A stretch of 64,000 nucleotides of DNA from Thermobaculum terrenum ATCC BAA-798 (lineage in GTDB: Bacteria > Chloroflexota > Chloroflexia > Thermobaculales > Thermobaculaceae), in contig NC_013526.1 in the NCBI RefSeq assembly GCF_000025005.1, forward strand, positions 1,010,635 through 1,074,634, read 5' to 3'. The notes beneath the pieces were generated by a model. That model had not been told where the DNA came from and made no database searches. It worked only from the letters and a program-made list of their open reading frames with translations. Both the position numbers and the translations under genes were made by a program. Below, piece after piece: positions 15,761-23,400 of this stretch (its first letter is position 1; the number at the start of each line of letters is the position of its first letter).

Positions 15761-16717
15761 CTAGGCCACCCTCACCAGGGCTAGCTGCGCCTCCAGCCAG
15801 CGGACCTCCGCCTCGAGGCCCTCCCTCAGGGACACCCTGGGCTCGTAGCCCAGCACCCTGTTGGCCAGGGCGATGTCCGCGGCGGTGTGGCGCACATCAC
15901 CGTGTTGGGGAGCTGTGTACTCGACCAGCAGCTCCCTGCCGAGGATCTCCTGCAGGATCGCCAGCACCTGCCTGACGGTCACCCTGCTGCCGCCACCGAC
16001 GTTGACCGCTATCCCCGCAGCCTCGCACAGGCCAGCGGCGATGTTGGCCTCGACCACGTCGGAGATGAAGGTGAAATCCCTCGTCTGGTGGCCGTCGCCG
16101 TACACCTGGATTGGCCTGCCGTGCAGCGCCGAGGCGATGAATTTATGGAAGGCCATGTCGGGGCGCTGGCCAGGGCCATAGACGGTGAAGTACCTCAGGG
16201 CTATGGTGGGCACGCCGTAGTTCTTCCAATAGAGGTAGGTCAGCTGTTCCGCCGCGAGCTTCGTGACTCCGTAGGGAGACACCGGCCTGGGGACCATATC
16301 CTCGTGCGTGGGGTAGGACTCGGCGTCGCCGTACACGGACGACGATGAGGCGTAGACGAACTTCCTGATGGGCAGAGCCTTCAGCAGCTCCAGCAGCCGC
16401 TGGGTAGCCAACACGTTGTTCCTGAGGTAAGATTCAAACTGCGCGCCCCAGCTGGCGCGCACCCCGGCCTGGGCCGCCTGATGGTAGACTATCTCAACAT
16501 CTGCAAGCAGAGGCAGGAGGTTCGCTGTGACCAGGTCGAGCTCGTGGAACTCGAATCGGGGATCGGCCAACATATCAGCTATGTTGGATGCCTTGATATG
16601 GCGAGGGTAGTAGTTGGTGAAGTTGTCCACCCCCACCACGTGGTGTCCCTCGGCGAGCAGCCTGCGGGCGAGGTGGGAACCCACGAAACCGGCACAACCT
16701 GTAACGAGCACGCGCAA
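15761..16717 (-). CDS. NAD-dependent sugar epimerase/dehydratase
   Basis: 318 residues from a TTG at 16717, chosen because GGAGG lies 8 nt upstream and the Rossmann motif TGCAGFVGSHL begins directly after. The catalytic set is ASSSSVYG and SPYGVTK (Tyr-x3-Lys), with GDGHQTRDF typical of UDP-glucose or UDP-glucuronate 4-epimerases. It interconverts nucleotide sugars in the cytoplasm for glycan synthesis. Its exact substrate cannot be told. It is one base from lipA and may be co-transcribed; it could also supply sugar donors for the glycosyltransferase of the lasso region, which is speculative. Confidence 0.88.
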   Translation of the reverse strand: MRVLVTGCAGFVGSHLARRLLAEGHHVVGVDNFTNYYPRHIKASNIADMLADPRFEFHELDLVTANLLPLLADVEIVYHQAAQAGVRASWGAQFESYLRNNVLATQRLLELLKALPIRKFVYASSSSVYGDAESYPTHEDMVPRPVSPYGVTKLAAEQLTYLYWKNYGVPTIALRYFTVYGPGQRPDMAFHKFIASALHGRPIQVYGDGHQTRDFTFISDVVEANIAAGLCEAAGIAVNVGGGSRVTVRQVLAILQEILGRELLVEYTAPQHGDVRHTAADIALANRVLGYEPRVSLREGLEAEVRWLEAQLALVRVA

Positions 16718-16860
16718 AGCTCTATCCTCCAACAATTTGCTGATAACATTCTCGCAACGGGCAGTGTTTATGATGTGTGTGGAAGGTTGAGAAAGCCTAT
16801 AGGAGATCCACGAATGGTCAACTCTTACAAAACAGGATCGCAAGGAGTATCATTTAGGCT

Positions 16861-17556
16861 ATGGAAATGAGCAAGGAATTGAGACATCTCAGAGAGCTGG
16901 TTCTGGGCAAGACGCCCTCGGAGAACGCCCGCACGCTCATGGCGGCGCTGTCGCTTGCGGGATGCGCTTTCATGTGGAGGGATAACCTCAAGCTCCGGCG
17001 GGAAGTGCAGGCCCTCAGGGAGTCGGAGCACATCCTGGAGCACCAGGCGCTGCACGATCCCCTGACGGACCTGCCCAACAGGGCCATGTTCATGGACAGC
17101 CTCAACAGGGCGCTCTCCCACGGGCGCAGGCACGGCCACCCGGTCGGTATCCTCTTCCTGGACCTCAACGGCTTCAAGCAGGTCAACGACATGTACGGGC
17201 ACGAGACCGGCGACCAGGTACTGAGGGTGGCCGCGGAGAGGCTGAGGCTGTCGGTGCGCCCGGAGGACATGGTCTCCAGGTACGGTGGCGATGAGTTCGC
17301 CATCCTGCTCAGCGACATCACGAGCGAGGAGCAGCTGGCGGAGATCGCCCAGAGGCTGGTGCGCAGGCTCAGCGCTCCCATCAGGCTGCACGACCGGGAC
17401 GTAGCGCTCAGCGCAAGCATAGGCTACGCGCTGGGCTCGCCCGCGGAGGTGTCAGCAGAGGAGCTCGTCCGCAGGGCCGACCTGCACATGTACCGCGAGA
17501 AGGTGCAGGACAGGGACCACACGCTGCAGAACGGCGTCTGGGCGGTGGGCGACTAG
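16861..17556 (+). CDS. GGDEF diguanylate cyclase
   Basis: 231 residues. An N-terminal segment with a weakly hydrophobic helix and a short coiled region (about 40-65) leads into a GGDEF domain beginning at HDPLTDLPNRAMF. The active site is RYGGDEFAIL and the product-inhibition site RPED lies five residues before it. It should make c-di-GMP from two GTP. No PAS or receiver domain is present, so the signal is not obvious. It starts near AAGGAG and is divergent from the epimerase. Confidence 0.9.
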   Translation: MEMSKELRHLRELVLGKTPSENARTLMAALSLAGCAFMWRDNLKLRREVQALRESEHILEHQALHDPLTDLPNRAMFMDSLNRALSHGRRHGHPVGILFLDLNGFKQVNDMYGHETGDQVLRVAAERLRLSVRPEDMVSRYGGDEFAILLSDITSEEQLAEIAQRLVRRLSAPIRLHDRDVALSASIGYALGSPAEVSAEELVRRADLHMYREKVQDRDHTLQNGVWAVGD

Positions 17557-17588
17557 GGCAGACCAACCAGCAGAGAGCACCACGAGCA

Positions 17589-17622
17589 CGACAGGGAGGC
17601 ACACCCCAAAGCCTCCCTGTCG
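17589..17622 (+). terminator. stem-loop terminator after diguanylate cyclase
   Basis: CGACAGGGAGGC (17589-17600) pairs with GCCTCCCTGTCG (17611-17622), a 12-bp perfect stem with a 10-nt loop, 32 nt after the stop. It can act in both directions between the convergent genes. Confidence 0.75.
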
Positions 17623-17643
17623 GCGTGTCTTGCACCTGGATGC

Positions 17644-17661
17644 GCTAGCTTGCAAGCTAGC
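17644..17661. repeat. 18-bp perfect palindrome
   Basis: GCTAGCTTGCAAGCTAGC, flanked by AT-rich DNA, sits between the diguanylate cyclase terminator and the initiator-like gene. It uses the same GCTAGC and CTTGCAAG words as the repeats of the parA locus at 24.3-24.8 kb and could be a distant binding site. Confidence 0.45.
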
Positions 17662-17723
17662 AATATAGCAACTCACGGCCGAGCGCCCGCGCGTTGGCTG
17701 GGAAGCGCCGCCCACATGGGAGC

Positions 17724-18827
17724 CTAGGCCGTGAACTCCACCTTCACCCTCCTGCCCAGCAGCATCGCGAGCACCGTCTCCACGGCCATCACATGCTCGG
17801 GCTTGATCTGCGTTCGGTGCCACGGCTCGGCCAACAGGACGCAGATCCTATCCCCCTCCGCCGAGAGGATCCGTGCCCTCGAGAACAGCATGTTGCAGGT
17901 AGGCCTGCCGAGGTGCTGCGCCAGCAGGTCCGTCACCCTGGCCCAGAGGGCCGCGTACTGGTCAGCTTCGCCGGCAGGAGCCTCTCCCGTGATGCCCGCC
18001 TCCCCACTGGAGGCGTCCGCGGGGGCAGATCGCCGGTAGCCGGAGGGCGGGCCCCAAGACTGTCTGATGGCCTTCACCAGCACGGCCGCGGGATCCTTGG
18101 GGCGCCTGTGGGGCAGCATCTCTATCTGTTGGGAGATGTGCTCGGCATCGAACTCCTCCACGAGCTCCTGAGCGGTGGACGGGGACACCCCGTATTTAAT
18201 GAGCTCGGATATGAGCTTTAATTCCTCTGCTGTCTTTTGTTTAACTGTTTCTTGTGCTGTTTGTTGTGGGTATGCCTGAGCATACCCGTTTGGCTCCTCC
18301 TGGCATACTCCCCTATCCTGCTCTGGCAGACCCTGGGGTGCACCCTTTTGAACTCCGGGGTACGGTGGAGCATCCTGGGGAGTATGTTCTTCCATACTCC
18401 GGGGTATGCTGGAGTACACCCCGGAGTGGGAGTAGTCCTGCCGCAGGTTCAGGCTGTACACGGTGGGCTTGGAGCCTGTGAGGGGGTCGCGCTGCTGCTG
18501 GGCTATTATCAGGTTCTTCTCTCGCAGGGAGCGCAATGCCTCCAGCACGGTGGCCCTCTTGAGCCCTGTGCCCAGGTCCAGCCGCCTGCCGTCGCGCGTG
18601 ACTATGCCGTTGCAGAGCTGCTCGATGCTGATGGCATCGGCCTCCTTCTTGAAGCCGAAGGTGCGCCTGATTATGTACAGCAACACCTTGAGCTCCGCCC
18701 CCGTCAGGTAGGGCATGATCCAATCGAACACCGCGTCGGGCGTCTGGGTATAGGTGGGCGCGGTTATCCCCTCGAACCTGGACCAATCTATCTCGGGCAG
18801 GCCGTTGTTGTCTTGTCTTTTTGGCAT
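17724..18827 (-). CDS. initiator-like protein: winged helix plus DnaA-domain-I-like tail
   Basis: 367 residues. The N-terminus (about 10-130) resembles phage replication protein O winged-helix domains: TPDAVFDWIMPYLTGAELKV, IIRRTFGFKKEADAISI, LKRATVLEALRSLREKNLI. A variable linker (about 130-215) is encoded by iteron-like DNA (18268-18430). The C-terminus (about 290-367; ALWARVTDLLAQHLGRPTCN, then RRVKVEFTA) looks like DnaA domain I, which contacts the replicative helicase. DNA binding fused to a helicase-contact domain suggests a replication initiator. ATG 18827 follows GAAGGGGG. The gene at 62143-63087 has the same plan. No biochemical function is known to me. Confidence 0.7.
   Translation of the reverse strand: MPKRQDNNGLPEIDWSRFEGITAPTYTQTPDAVFDWIMPYLTGAELKVLLYIIRRTFGFKKEADAISIEQLCNGIVTRDGRRLDLGTGLKRATVLEALRSLREKNLIIAQQQRDPLTGSKPTVYSLNLRQDYSHSGVYSSIPRSMEEHTPQDAPPYPGVQKGAPQGLPEQDRGVCQEEPNGYAQAYPQQTAQETVKQKTAEELKLISELIKYGVSPSTAQELVEEFDAEHISQQIEMLPHRRPKDPAAVLVKAIRQSWGPPSGYRRSAPADASSGEAGITGEAPAGEADQYAALWARVTDLLAQHLGRPTCNMLFSRARILSAEGDRICVLLAEPWHRTQIKPEHVMAVETVLAMLLGRRVKVEFTA
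18268..18430. repeat. intragenic iteron-like repeats in the initiator-like gene
   Basis: A run of related 8-10-bp words, direct and inverted: GGGTATGC/GCATACCC (18268-18287), GCATACTCCCC (18303), GGGTGCACCC (18335), GGAGTATG/CATACTCC (18378-18400), CTCCGGGGT/ACCCCGGAG (18398-18426). On the minus strand the AT-rich part of the gene (18275-18190) follows directly. Layout recalls lambda O, whose coding sequence contains the origin iterons. Confidence 0.55.
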
Positions 18828-19135
18828 TGGACCCCCTTCGTGCGCTCCTGCAGCTTACTCTACTTCAACTTAGATGTTACCATCGGGCGCCTGCCTGCCC
18901 GGGCTGCTGGTGCGGGGTTAACTTATTAATAGTTAGGGTGCGCTGAGCACCACCTGCCTCGCAAGCCCTGACGGCATCTGGACGAAAGTCGCCCTGCCCA
19001 CAGTTACACACCCGATCACCTCGACTTGTGCACGTCATAACCCCGATACATGCACAATATAACCCCGACAACAGGTTATTACTAATAATTACCGGGTGGG
19101 CGATGCCCTTTATGTCGTGTGGTTTCATGTGAAAC
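18828..19135. other. intergenic region with origin- or operator-like repeats
   Basis: No gene. It holds two 12-bp direct repeats ATAACCCCGA(T/C)A at 19037-19048 and 19059-19070 (22 bp apart) and an inverted CGGGGTTA at 18913-18920, each beside AT-rich patches (TTAACTTATTAATAG at 18918; TTATTACTAATAATT at 19077). Could be an initiator-binding region or an autoregulatory operator for the 17724-18827 gene. Confidence 0.5.
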
Positions 19136-19687
19136 TCAGCCCTCCATCGCTAGGGCCAGAAGGGCCCTGGCTACCTCCGGCAGGTCCTCTGCGCGCCCTG
19201 CATCCTGCAGGCCGAGGGTCGCGGCCAGCCAGCAACCGTGGGCGGCTCGCAGGGCCAGCCTGGCTGCCGGCGGGAGCGCGCCCGCCGACGTCAACCGCTC
19301 CTCCCATCGTCGTAGCCATTCGGTCACCAGCCCCAGTAGCTGGGGGGCGTTGGCCGCCGCGGCCAACATCGGGGTAGTGTGCTCCCGGCGCTGCGGGGTA
19401 GAGGCCTCGAACAGCGCGTCCATGTAAGCCAGCAGCAGCTCTCTGCGTGTAGGCTGCTGGCCCGCCCTGGAGGTCACCTCTCTATCCAGCTCCTCAAGCA
19501 TCTCCTCCAGCATGGCTTGTATCAGGGATTCTTTTGTGGGGAAGTGGTACAGCAAGCTGCCCTTGCTCACCCCTGCCTGCTGGACCACGGCGTCCAGTGT
19601 GAGCTTGTGGGCACCTTCCAGGAGCACGAACTCCCTGGCGGCTGCCAGTATCCTGTGGCGGGTCTGCTCAGATCGCGTGCCTCTCAT
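19136..19687 (-). CDS. TetR-family transcriptional repressor
   Basis: 183 residues. The N-terminal helix-turn-helix is typical: RHRILAAAREFVLLEG, LTLDAVVQQAGVSKGSLLYH, FPTKESLIQAM. The helical C-terminal domain binds an unknown ligand. Three near-identical palindromes start 10 nt upstream of its ATG, so it very likely represses itself and perhaps the divergent lipoprotein gene at 19881. Confidence 0.92.
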   Translation of the reverse strand: MRGTRSEQTRHRILAAAREFVLLEGAHKLTLDAVVQQAGVSKGSLLYHFPTKESLIQAMLEEMLEELDREVTSRAGQQPTRRELLLAYMDALFEASTPQRREHTTPMLAAAANAPQLLGLVTEWLRRWEERLTSAGALPPAARLALRAAHGCWLAATLGLQDAGRAEDLPEVARALLALAMEG

Positions 19688-19696
19688 GCCTCAAAT

Positions 19697-19786
19697 ATAG
19701 TCCAATCAGACTGTTTATGCAATCCTTCGGAGTCTATTTATAGTCCGAGTGGACTATTTGGGTCATTTACAGTCTGGCTGGACTAT
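19697..19786. promoter_or_regulatory. three TetR operators
   Basis: Three 18-bp palindromes fit AYAGTCY-N4-RGACTRT: 19697-19714, 19740-19757 (perfect ATAGTCC/GGACTAT) and 19769-19786. Start-to-start spacing is 43 and 29 bp. They fill the gap between the TetR gene and the divergent PCYCGC gene. Confidence 0.8.
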
Positions 19787-19880
19787 ATTTGAGGGCTGTG
19801 TCTGGATTGCTTGCGGATCCGGTCCCGGGCTGGTAGCCTTAATCGGTACATGCTGGAGTAATTAATGGTGATGCTGCAAG

Positions 19881-20393
19881 GTGAAGATAGAGGGTCGGAT
19901 AAGTAGAAGGCAAGCTATAAAGGTGATGCTAGCGGGGGCGGTCGGCCTTGGGCTTGCCGCCTGCGGGGGCGGAGGCCAGAAGGATTTCTCCTCCCGCTTT
20001 GCCGCCTACCAGCCGGCGAACGAGCCCAACGGCGATCTCTCCAAGGTGGTGTGGCCCGACTTCGTGCTCGCGGCGGGGCCCGAGGTCCGCAAGCTGTACG
20101 AGTTCCAGGTACAGCACGGGGAGATCATGCGCTACATGCCCTGCTTCTGTGGCTGCGGTCAGTCGGATGGCCACAGGAACAACCGCGACTGCTACATCCA
20201 GGCGGTCAATCCCGACGGCACCGTGGTGTTCGACAGCATGGCTCCCACCTGAGGGGTGTGCCTCGAGGTCACGCGTGACGTGATGCAGATGCTTGATCAG
20301 GGGATGACCCCCAGGCAGATACGCCTGGCGATAGACAACAAGTTCGCCTCCCAGATCGACCTAGCTACTCCAACCCCCTACCCTCCCCAGTAG
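19881..20393 (+). CDS. PCYCGC-motif lipoprotein with in-frame TGA (candidate selenoprotein)
   Basis: Read through TGA at 20250-20252 the frame gives 170 residues. GTG 19881; SRRQ followed by a hydrophobic run and lipobox LAAC gives a membrane-anchored lipoprotein, possibly Tat-exported. The family motif appears as MPCFCGCGQSDGHRNNRDCY. After residue 123 (FDSMAPT) comes TGA, then GVCLEV...MTPRQIRLAIDNKFAS..., ending TPTPYPPQ and TAG. In Bacillus relatives, as I recall them, this place reads CGVCLE, so TGA replaces the first Cys of a CxxC: the hallmark of selenocysteine. A stem with a bulged U can form just after the TGA (20255-20274). A nonsense mutation is the alternative. Without readthrough the product is 123 residues. 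Confidence 0.75.
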
Positions 20394-20585
20394 GGTGTTG
20401 GGGTCTTCCATGTGGTTGATAGGCTGCGGGTCATCCTCGGTGGCCGATGGCTGATCCTCGCCTTTCCCGAGGTATCTTCTGCCCTGCTCGCACGTGCAGG
20501 GGATGTCCCCGCCTATGAGGCCGCGATCGCGGCACAGCTCGCACCGGTACACGTAGCTCCACCTCCCTCTGTTCCCTGCCACCAC
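20361..20585 (-). CDS. small protein with CxxC...CxC, putative zinc ribbon
   Basis: 74 residues from GTG 20585. Cysteines occur as YRCELCRDRG and IPCTCEQG, a likely metal site. The last 33 nt overlap the end of the lipoprotein gene on the other strand. No clear ribosome-binding site was seen and the start is uncertain; the four ordered cysteines are the main support. Function unknown. Confidence 0.4.
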   Translation of the reverse strand: MVAGNRGRWSYVYRCELCRDRGLIGGDIPCTCEQGRRYLGKGEDQPSATEDDPQPINHMEDPNTLLGRVGGWSS

Positions 20586-20634
20586 TATAGGGGTATGAGG
20601 TGGAGAAGTGTACTCCCCGAAGGTGTAGTTTTCG

Positions 20635-20952
20635 TCACGGCTGGGAGATCGCAACCTGCACGGTCTCCGAGGCGTCCCAGTAGGCGTCTTCCGGCGAGTT
20701 GAAGGTCCGTGAGGCGGAATCGGCCATGAGCCCCTGCTCCAGGGGGTTGCCCTCAGCGTCCACCTCCACCACGCTCCAGGTGTAGATGGTGTGGTCCCGT
20801 GGGCCACGCCTGCGAACGGTGAGCTCGAACCTGCGCCTGCACCAGAAGGCTTGCACGGAGATGGCCGAGATCGCGTTGGGCTCCCTGAGGGGTCGCAGGG
20901 AGGCTATCACCCACTCAGCTAGCTTTATGTTCAGCTGGTCGCTGCACTCCAC
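20635..20952 (-). CDS. small hypothetical protein downstream of Rieske fusion
   Basis: 105 residues; its start overlaps the end of the Rieske fusion gene by 38 nt in another frame. The C-terminal half (IYTWSVVEVDAEGNPLEQGL, then TFNSPEDAYWDASETVQVA) reads like a folded domain. No family recognised. Position suggests the same operon as 20915-22495. Confidence 0.5.
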   Translation of the reverse strand: MECSDQLNIKLAEWVIASLRPLREPNAISAISVQAFWCRRRFELTVRRRGPRDHTIYTWSVVEVDAEGNPLEQGLMADSASRTFNSPEDAYWDASETVQVAISQP

Positions 20953-22495
20953 CCTGGGCTACCTCCTCCCTCTCGACCGGCTGTGTGAAGAGGTGTCTGT
21001 CGGGGGATGTCAGGCACCGGCCGGTCGCCAGGTCGAACTGCCAGCCGTGGAGCCTGCAGGTGAGGATGCCGTCGTGGACCTCGCCGAACCTGGTGAGATC
21101 GGCCTTCAGGTGGGGACAACGACGCTGCACGAGGTAGCCCTCGCACTCCCACAGCTGCTGGTCCTGGGTCTGCTCAGCGTACCAGCCCTCGGCGTACTGC
21201 AACCTCTCTTGGCTGAGGCATTTGAAGAAGTTGTAGACGTACTCGTTGTACGGGCCCTTGCGCTCGGCCTCGAACCTGCAGGAGAGGAACAGCTCGTTGA
21301 CCCAGTCCTCGTAGTGCTGGCGCACGCACTCTTCCAGCAGGGCCCGATCGAACGCCATGCGGTACTCCCACTCCTCTCCCTGCCACCTGTAGACCTTCCG
21401 GTGCTGGAAGTCCAGCACGATGCCCTCGTCGCCGCAGTCGAGCAGCACGCGGCCGTTGACGCCCACGCAGGTCATGTCGGCCTGCTCGAGCAGCGGCTCA
21501 AACCACTCCCGCAGCGCCGCCACGAGGTCCACCTCTCCCCTCCTCCAGGAGGACTTGATGGCGTCGATCCTGGGCTGCTGCCGGGCCTTGTACGCCTCCA
21601 GGTACAACCGCTTGTCCTCGAAGATCGCCCTCACCTCGTCCTCTGGAAACGGGTGCGTCAGGGTGCAGCTCGCGGGCGAGATCTCGACCGTGCTGCCGGG
21701 GATCACCAGCAGGCCGTTGCCGTGCCCGTGCTCCGCCATGTAGTCGAGGAAGACCGCCGCGTCGGGGAAGGTGTTGGCGGGGTCGCGGTCGAAGTCGTTG
21801 AGGCCGAACAGGTCATCGTCCAGGAAGCACGGTGGCCCCGCGGACGGCACCACCCATCGGGCGCCGAGCAGCTCGATGTACCGCAGTGCCCTGTCCATGC
21901 CGTTGATGCGCTTCTTCCGTCCCAGCGCCTCCTTCATCTTCTGAGGCAGCTTGTACACCATAGGGTACCATATGGCGCCCGAGAACTGCAGCATGTGCAG
22001 GTCGTAGGGGCCGAAGCTGGCCAGCCTCTCGAGGTCCAGCGGGCGGGAGTCGTTCTGGTCCAGGATGCGCACCTCGCCGTCGTCGACCATGAGGGCCGAG
22101 TCTCCCAGCGGGCCGTCGGTGGGCGCCACGGCGGCGGCTATCATGATCCGCAGGCCATCCAGCTCTACCGGCTCGTAGTTCCGTGTGCGCACGAAGTGCC
22201 GAAAGCCCATCGCCCTCAGCTCCCTCTCCAGCAGGTCCAGCGGGTAGTCCGGCAGGAGCACCACGGCGTCCTTGGAGACGTGCCGTCGAAGGAACTCCGG
22301 GTCCATGTGGTCGTGGTGCATGTGCGAGATATATAGGTAGTCCGGGCTGCCGATGGCAGCAGGATCTATGTGCTCGTTGCTGGGGAAAGGAAACCACGAG
22401 GCGAAGTACGCCGGGTTGAACCACGGGTCGGTCAGGATGGTCCCGTGCCTGGTCTCTATGAAGAAGCCTGCGTGGCCTATGCTGGTGACTCTCAA
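20915..22495 (-). CDS. metallo-beta-lactamase-fold / Rieske fusion protein
   Basis: 526 residues. The N-terminal half is a metallo-beta-lactamase fold with the metal motif SHMHHDHMD and an upstream GHAGFFIET. The C-terminal about 110 residues form a Rieske [2Fe-2S] domain: CPHLKADLTRFGEV and CRLHGWQFDLATG (CxH and CxxH). The same two domains, in the opposite order, build CMP-N-acetylneuraminate hydroxylase, so this is probably an iron-dependent oxygenase-type enzyme on a sugar or lipid-like substrate; the substrate is not visible. ATG 22495 is divergent from marC. Confidence 0.82.
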   Translation of the reverse strand: MRVTSIGHAGFFIETRHGTILTDPWFNPAYFASWFPFPSNEHIDPAAIGSPDYLYISHMHHDHMDPEFLRRHVSKDAVVLLPDYPLDLLERELRAMGFRHFVRTRNYEPVELDGLRIMIAAAVAPTDGPLGDSALMVDDGEVRILDQNDSRPLDLERLASFGPYDLHMLQFSGAIWYPMVYKLPQKMKEALGRKKRINGMDRALRYIELLGARWVVPSAGPPCFLDDDLFGLNDFDRDPANTFPDAAVFLDYMAEHGHGNGLLVIPGSTVEISPASCTLTHPFPEDEVRAIFEDKRLYLEAYKARQQPRIDAIKSSWRRGEVDLVAALREWFEPLLEQADMTCVGVNGRVLLDCGDEGIVLDFQHRKVYRWQGEEWEYRMAFDRALLEECVRQHYEDWVNELFLSCRFEAERKGPYNEYVYNFFKCLSQERLQYAEGWYAEQTQDQQLWECEGYLVQRRCPHLKADLTRFGEVHDGILTCRLHGWQFDLATGRCLTSPDRHLFTQPVEREEVAQGGVQRPAEHKAS

Positions 22496-22641
22496 CGGTG
22501 CCCTCCGATCTCGTAAGCTATCTAGTGCTACATAAAGAATAACACTTCAGTGGCTAAAAAGTTTCACCTCTTAATAATTTCCCGCGGGGGTGTGATCAGC
22601 CTGTATACTTTGTAGGATGAGATCGACCGAGCTGGAGGGCT

Positions 22642-23280
22642 ATGAACTTCTTTCTCAAGGCGCTGGTAGCGCTGTTCACCATAGTTGACCCGATAGGCAT
22701 GGCGCCCATCGTGGTGGGGCTGACGGCCCACCTGAGCCCGGCGGTCAGGCGCAGGGTGGTGACGAGGGCCACCCTGATAGCCACCGGCGTGGTGGCCGTG
22801 TTCGCGCTGTTCGGCAAGCCGCTGCTGGAGTTCCTGGGGATAACGCCTGAGGCCTTCAGCATCGCCGGGGGTGCCCTGCTGTTCCTGGTGTCGATAGACA
22901 TGCTCTTCGGGCGGGAGTCGGGCGCCAGGGAGACCGGTCGCGAGGCGCGGGAGGCCAGGACGCGCGAGGACATCAGCGTCTTCCCCCTGGCGATCCCCCT
23001 GATAGCCGGCCCCGGGACGATCACCACGGTGATCCTGCTGATGGACAGCGCCCAGGGTCACGCCTCCAGGCAGCTGGCGGTGGCCGCCGCCGTGGCGATC
23101 GTCATGTTCTGCACCTGGGTATCGATGAGCCTGGCGTTCCCCATACAGAAGCGCATGGGCACCACCGGCACGCTCGTGCTCTCCCGAGTGCTGGGCATGC
23201 TGCTGGCCGCCATCGCCATCCAGTACATCCTCAACGGCCTGAGCTCCTTCGCGGAGTCCCTCAGGACGATCCTCTCCTAG
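22642..23280 (+). CDS. marC: MarC-family membrane protein
   Basis: 212 residues with six membrane segments. Family motifs: IVDPIGMAPIVVGLT near the N-terminus, GGALLFLVSIDML, PLAIPLIAGPGTITTVI, and VLSRVLGMLLAAIAIQYIL. MarC/NAAT family proteins are inner-membrane proteins of uncertain transport role; the old link to antibiotic resistance in E. coli has been withdrawn. GGAGGG precedes ATG 22642, and TATACT lies at 22604-22609 as a possible -10. Confidence 0.9.
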   Translation: MNFFLKALVALFTIVDPIGMAPIVVGLTAHLSPAVRRRVVTRATLIATGVVAVFALFGKPLLEFLGITPEAFSIAGGALLFLVSIDMLFGRESGARETGREAREARTREDISVFPLAIPLIAGPGTITTVILLMDSAQGHASRQLAVAAAVAIVMFCTWVSMSLAFPIQKRMGTTGTLVLSRVLGMLLAAIAIQYILNGLSSFAESLRTILS

Positions 23281-23311
23281 GCAGAGCGCCACTGGGGGTT
23301 AAAGCTGTTTT

Positions 23312-23336
23312 ACAAGCATGCTTGCATGCTTGCATT
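23312..23336. repeat. GCATGC/CTTGC repeats upstream of parA
   Basis: Non-coding copies of the words AAGCATGCTTGCATGCTTGC that also fill the coding sequence of the next-but-one gene. Their presence outside coding DNA shows that the repeat matters as DNA. Candidate partition-site element. Confidence 0.55.
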
Positions 23337-23391
23337 CTGTGTTGCCTGTAAGCAGACTTACATCTGACGCCCTTATACACAGGCAACACAG
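23337..23391. promoter_or_regulatory. 13-bp inverted repeat in the parA leader
   Basis: CTGTGTTGCCTGT (23337-23349) and its exact complement ACAGGCAACACAG (23379-23391) are separated by 29 bp; the right arm touches the GGAGG of parA. Likely autoregulatory operator or RNA hairpin that masks the ribosome-binding site. Confidence 0.5.
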
Positions 23392-23400
23392 GAGGCTTGC

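Noticed and set aside
16783..16800. A GTTGAG word upstream of the diguanylate cyclase as another lasso-type operator
   Set aside because: There is only one hexamer and no partner 11 bp away.
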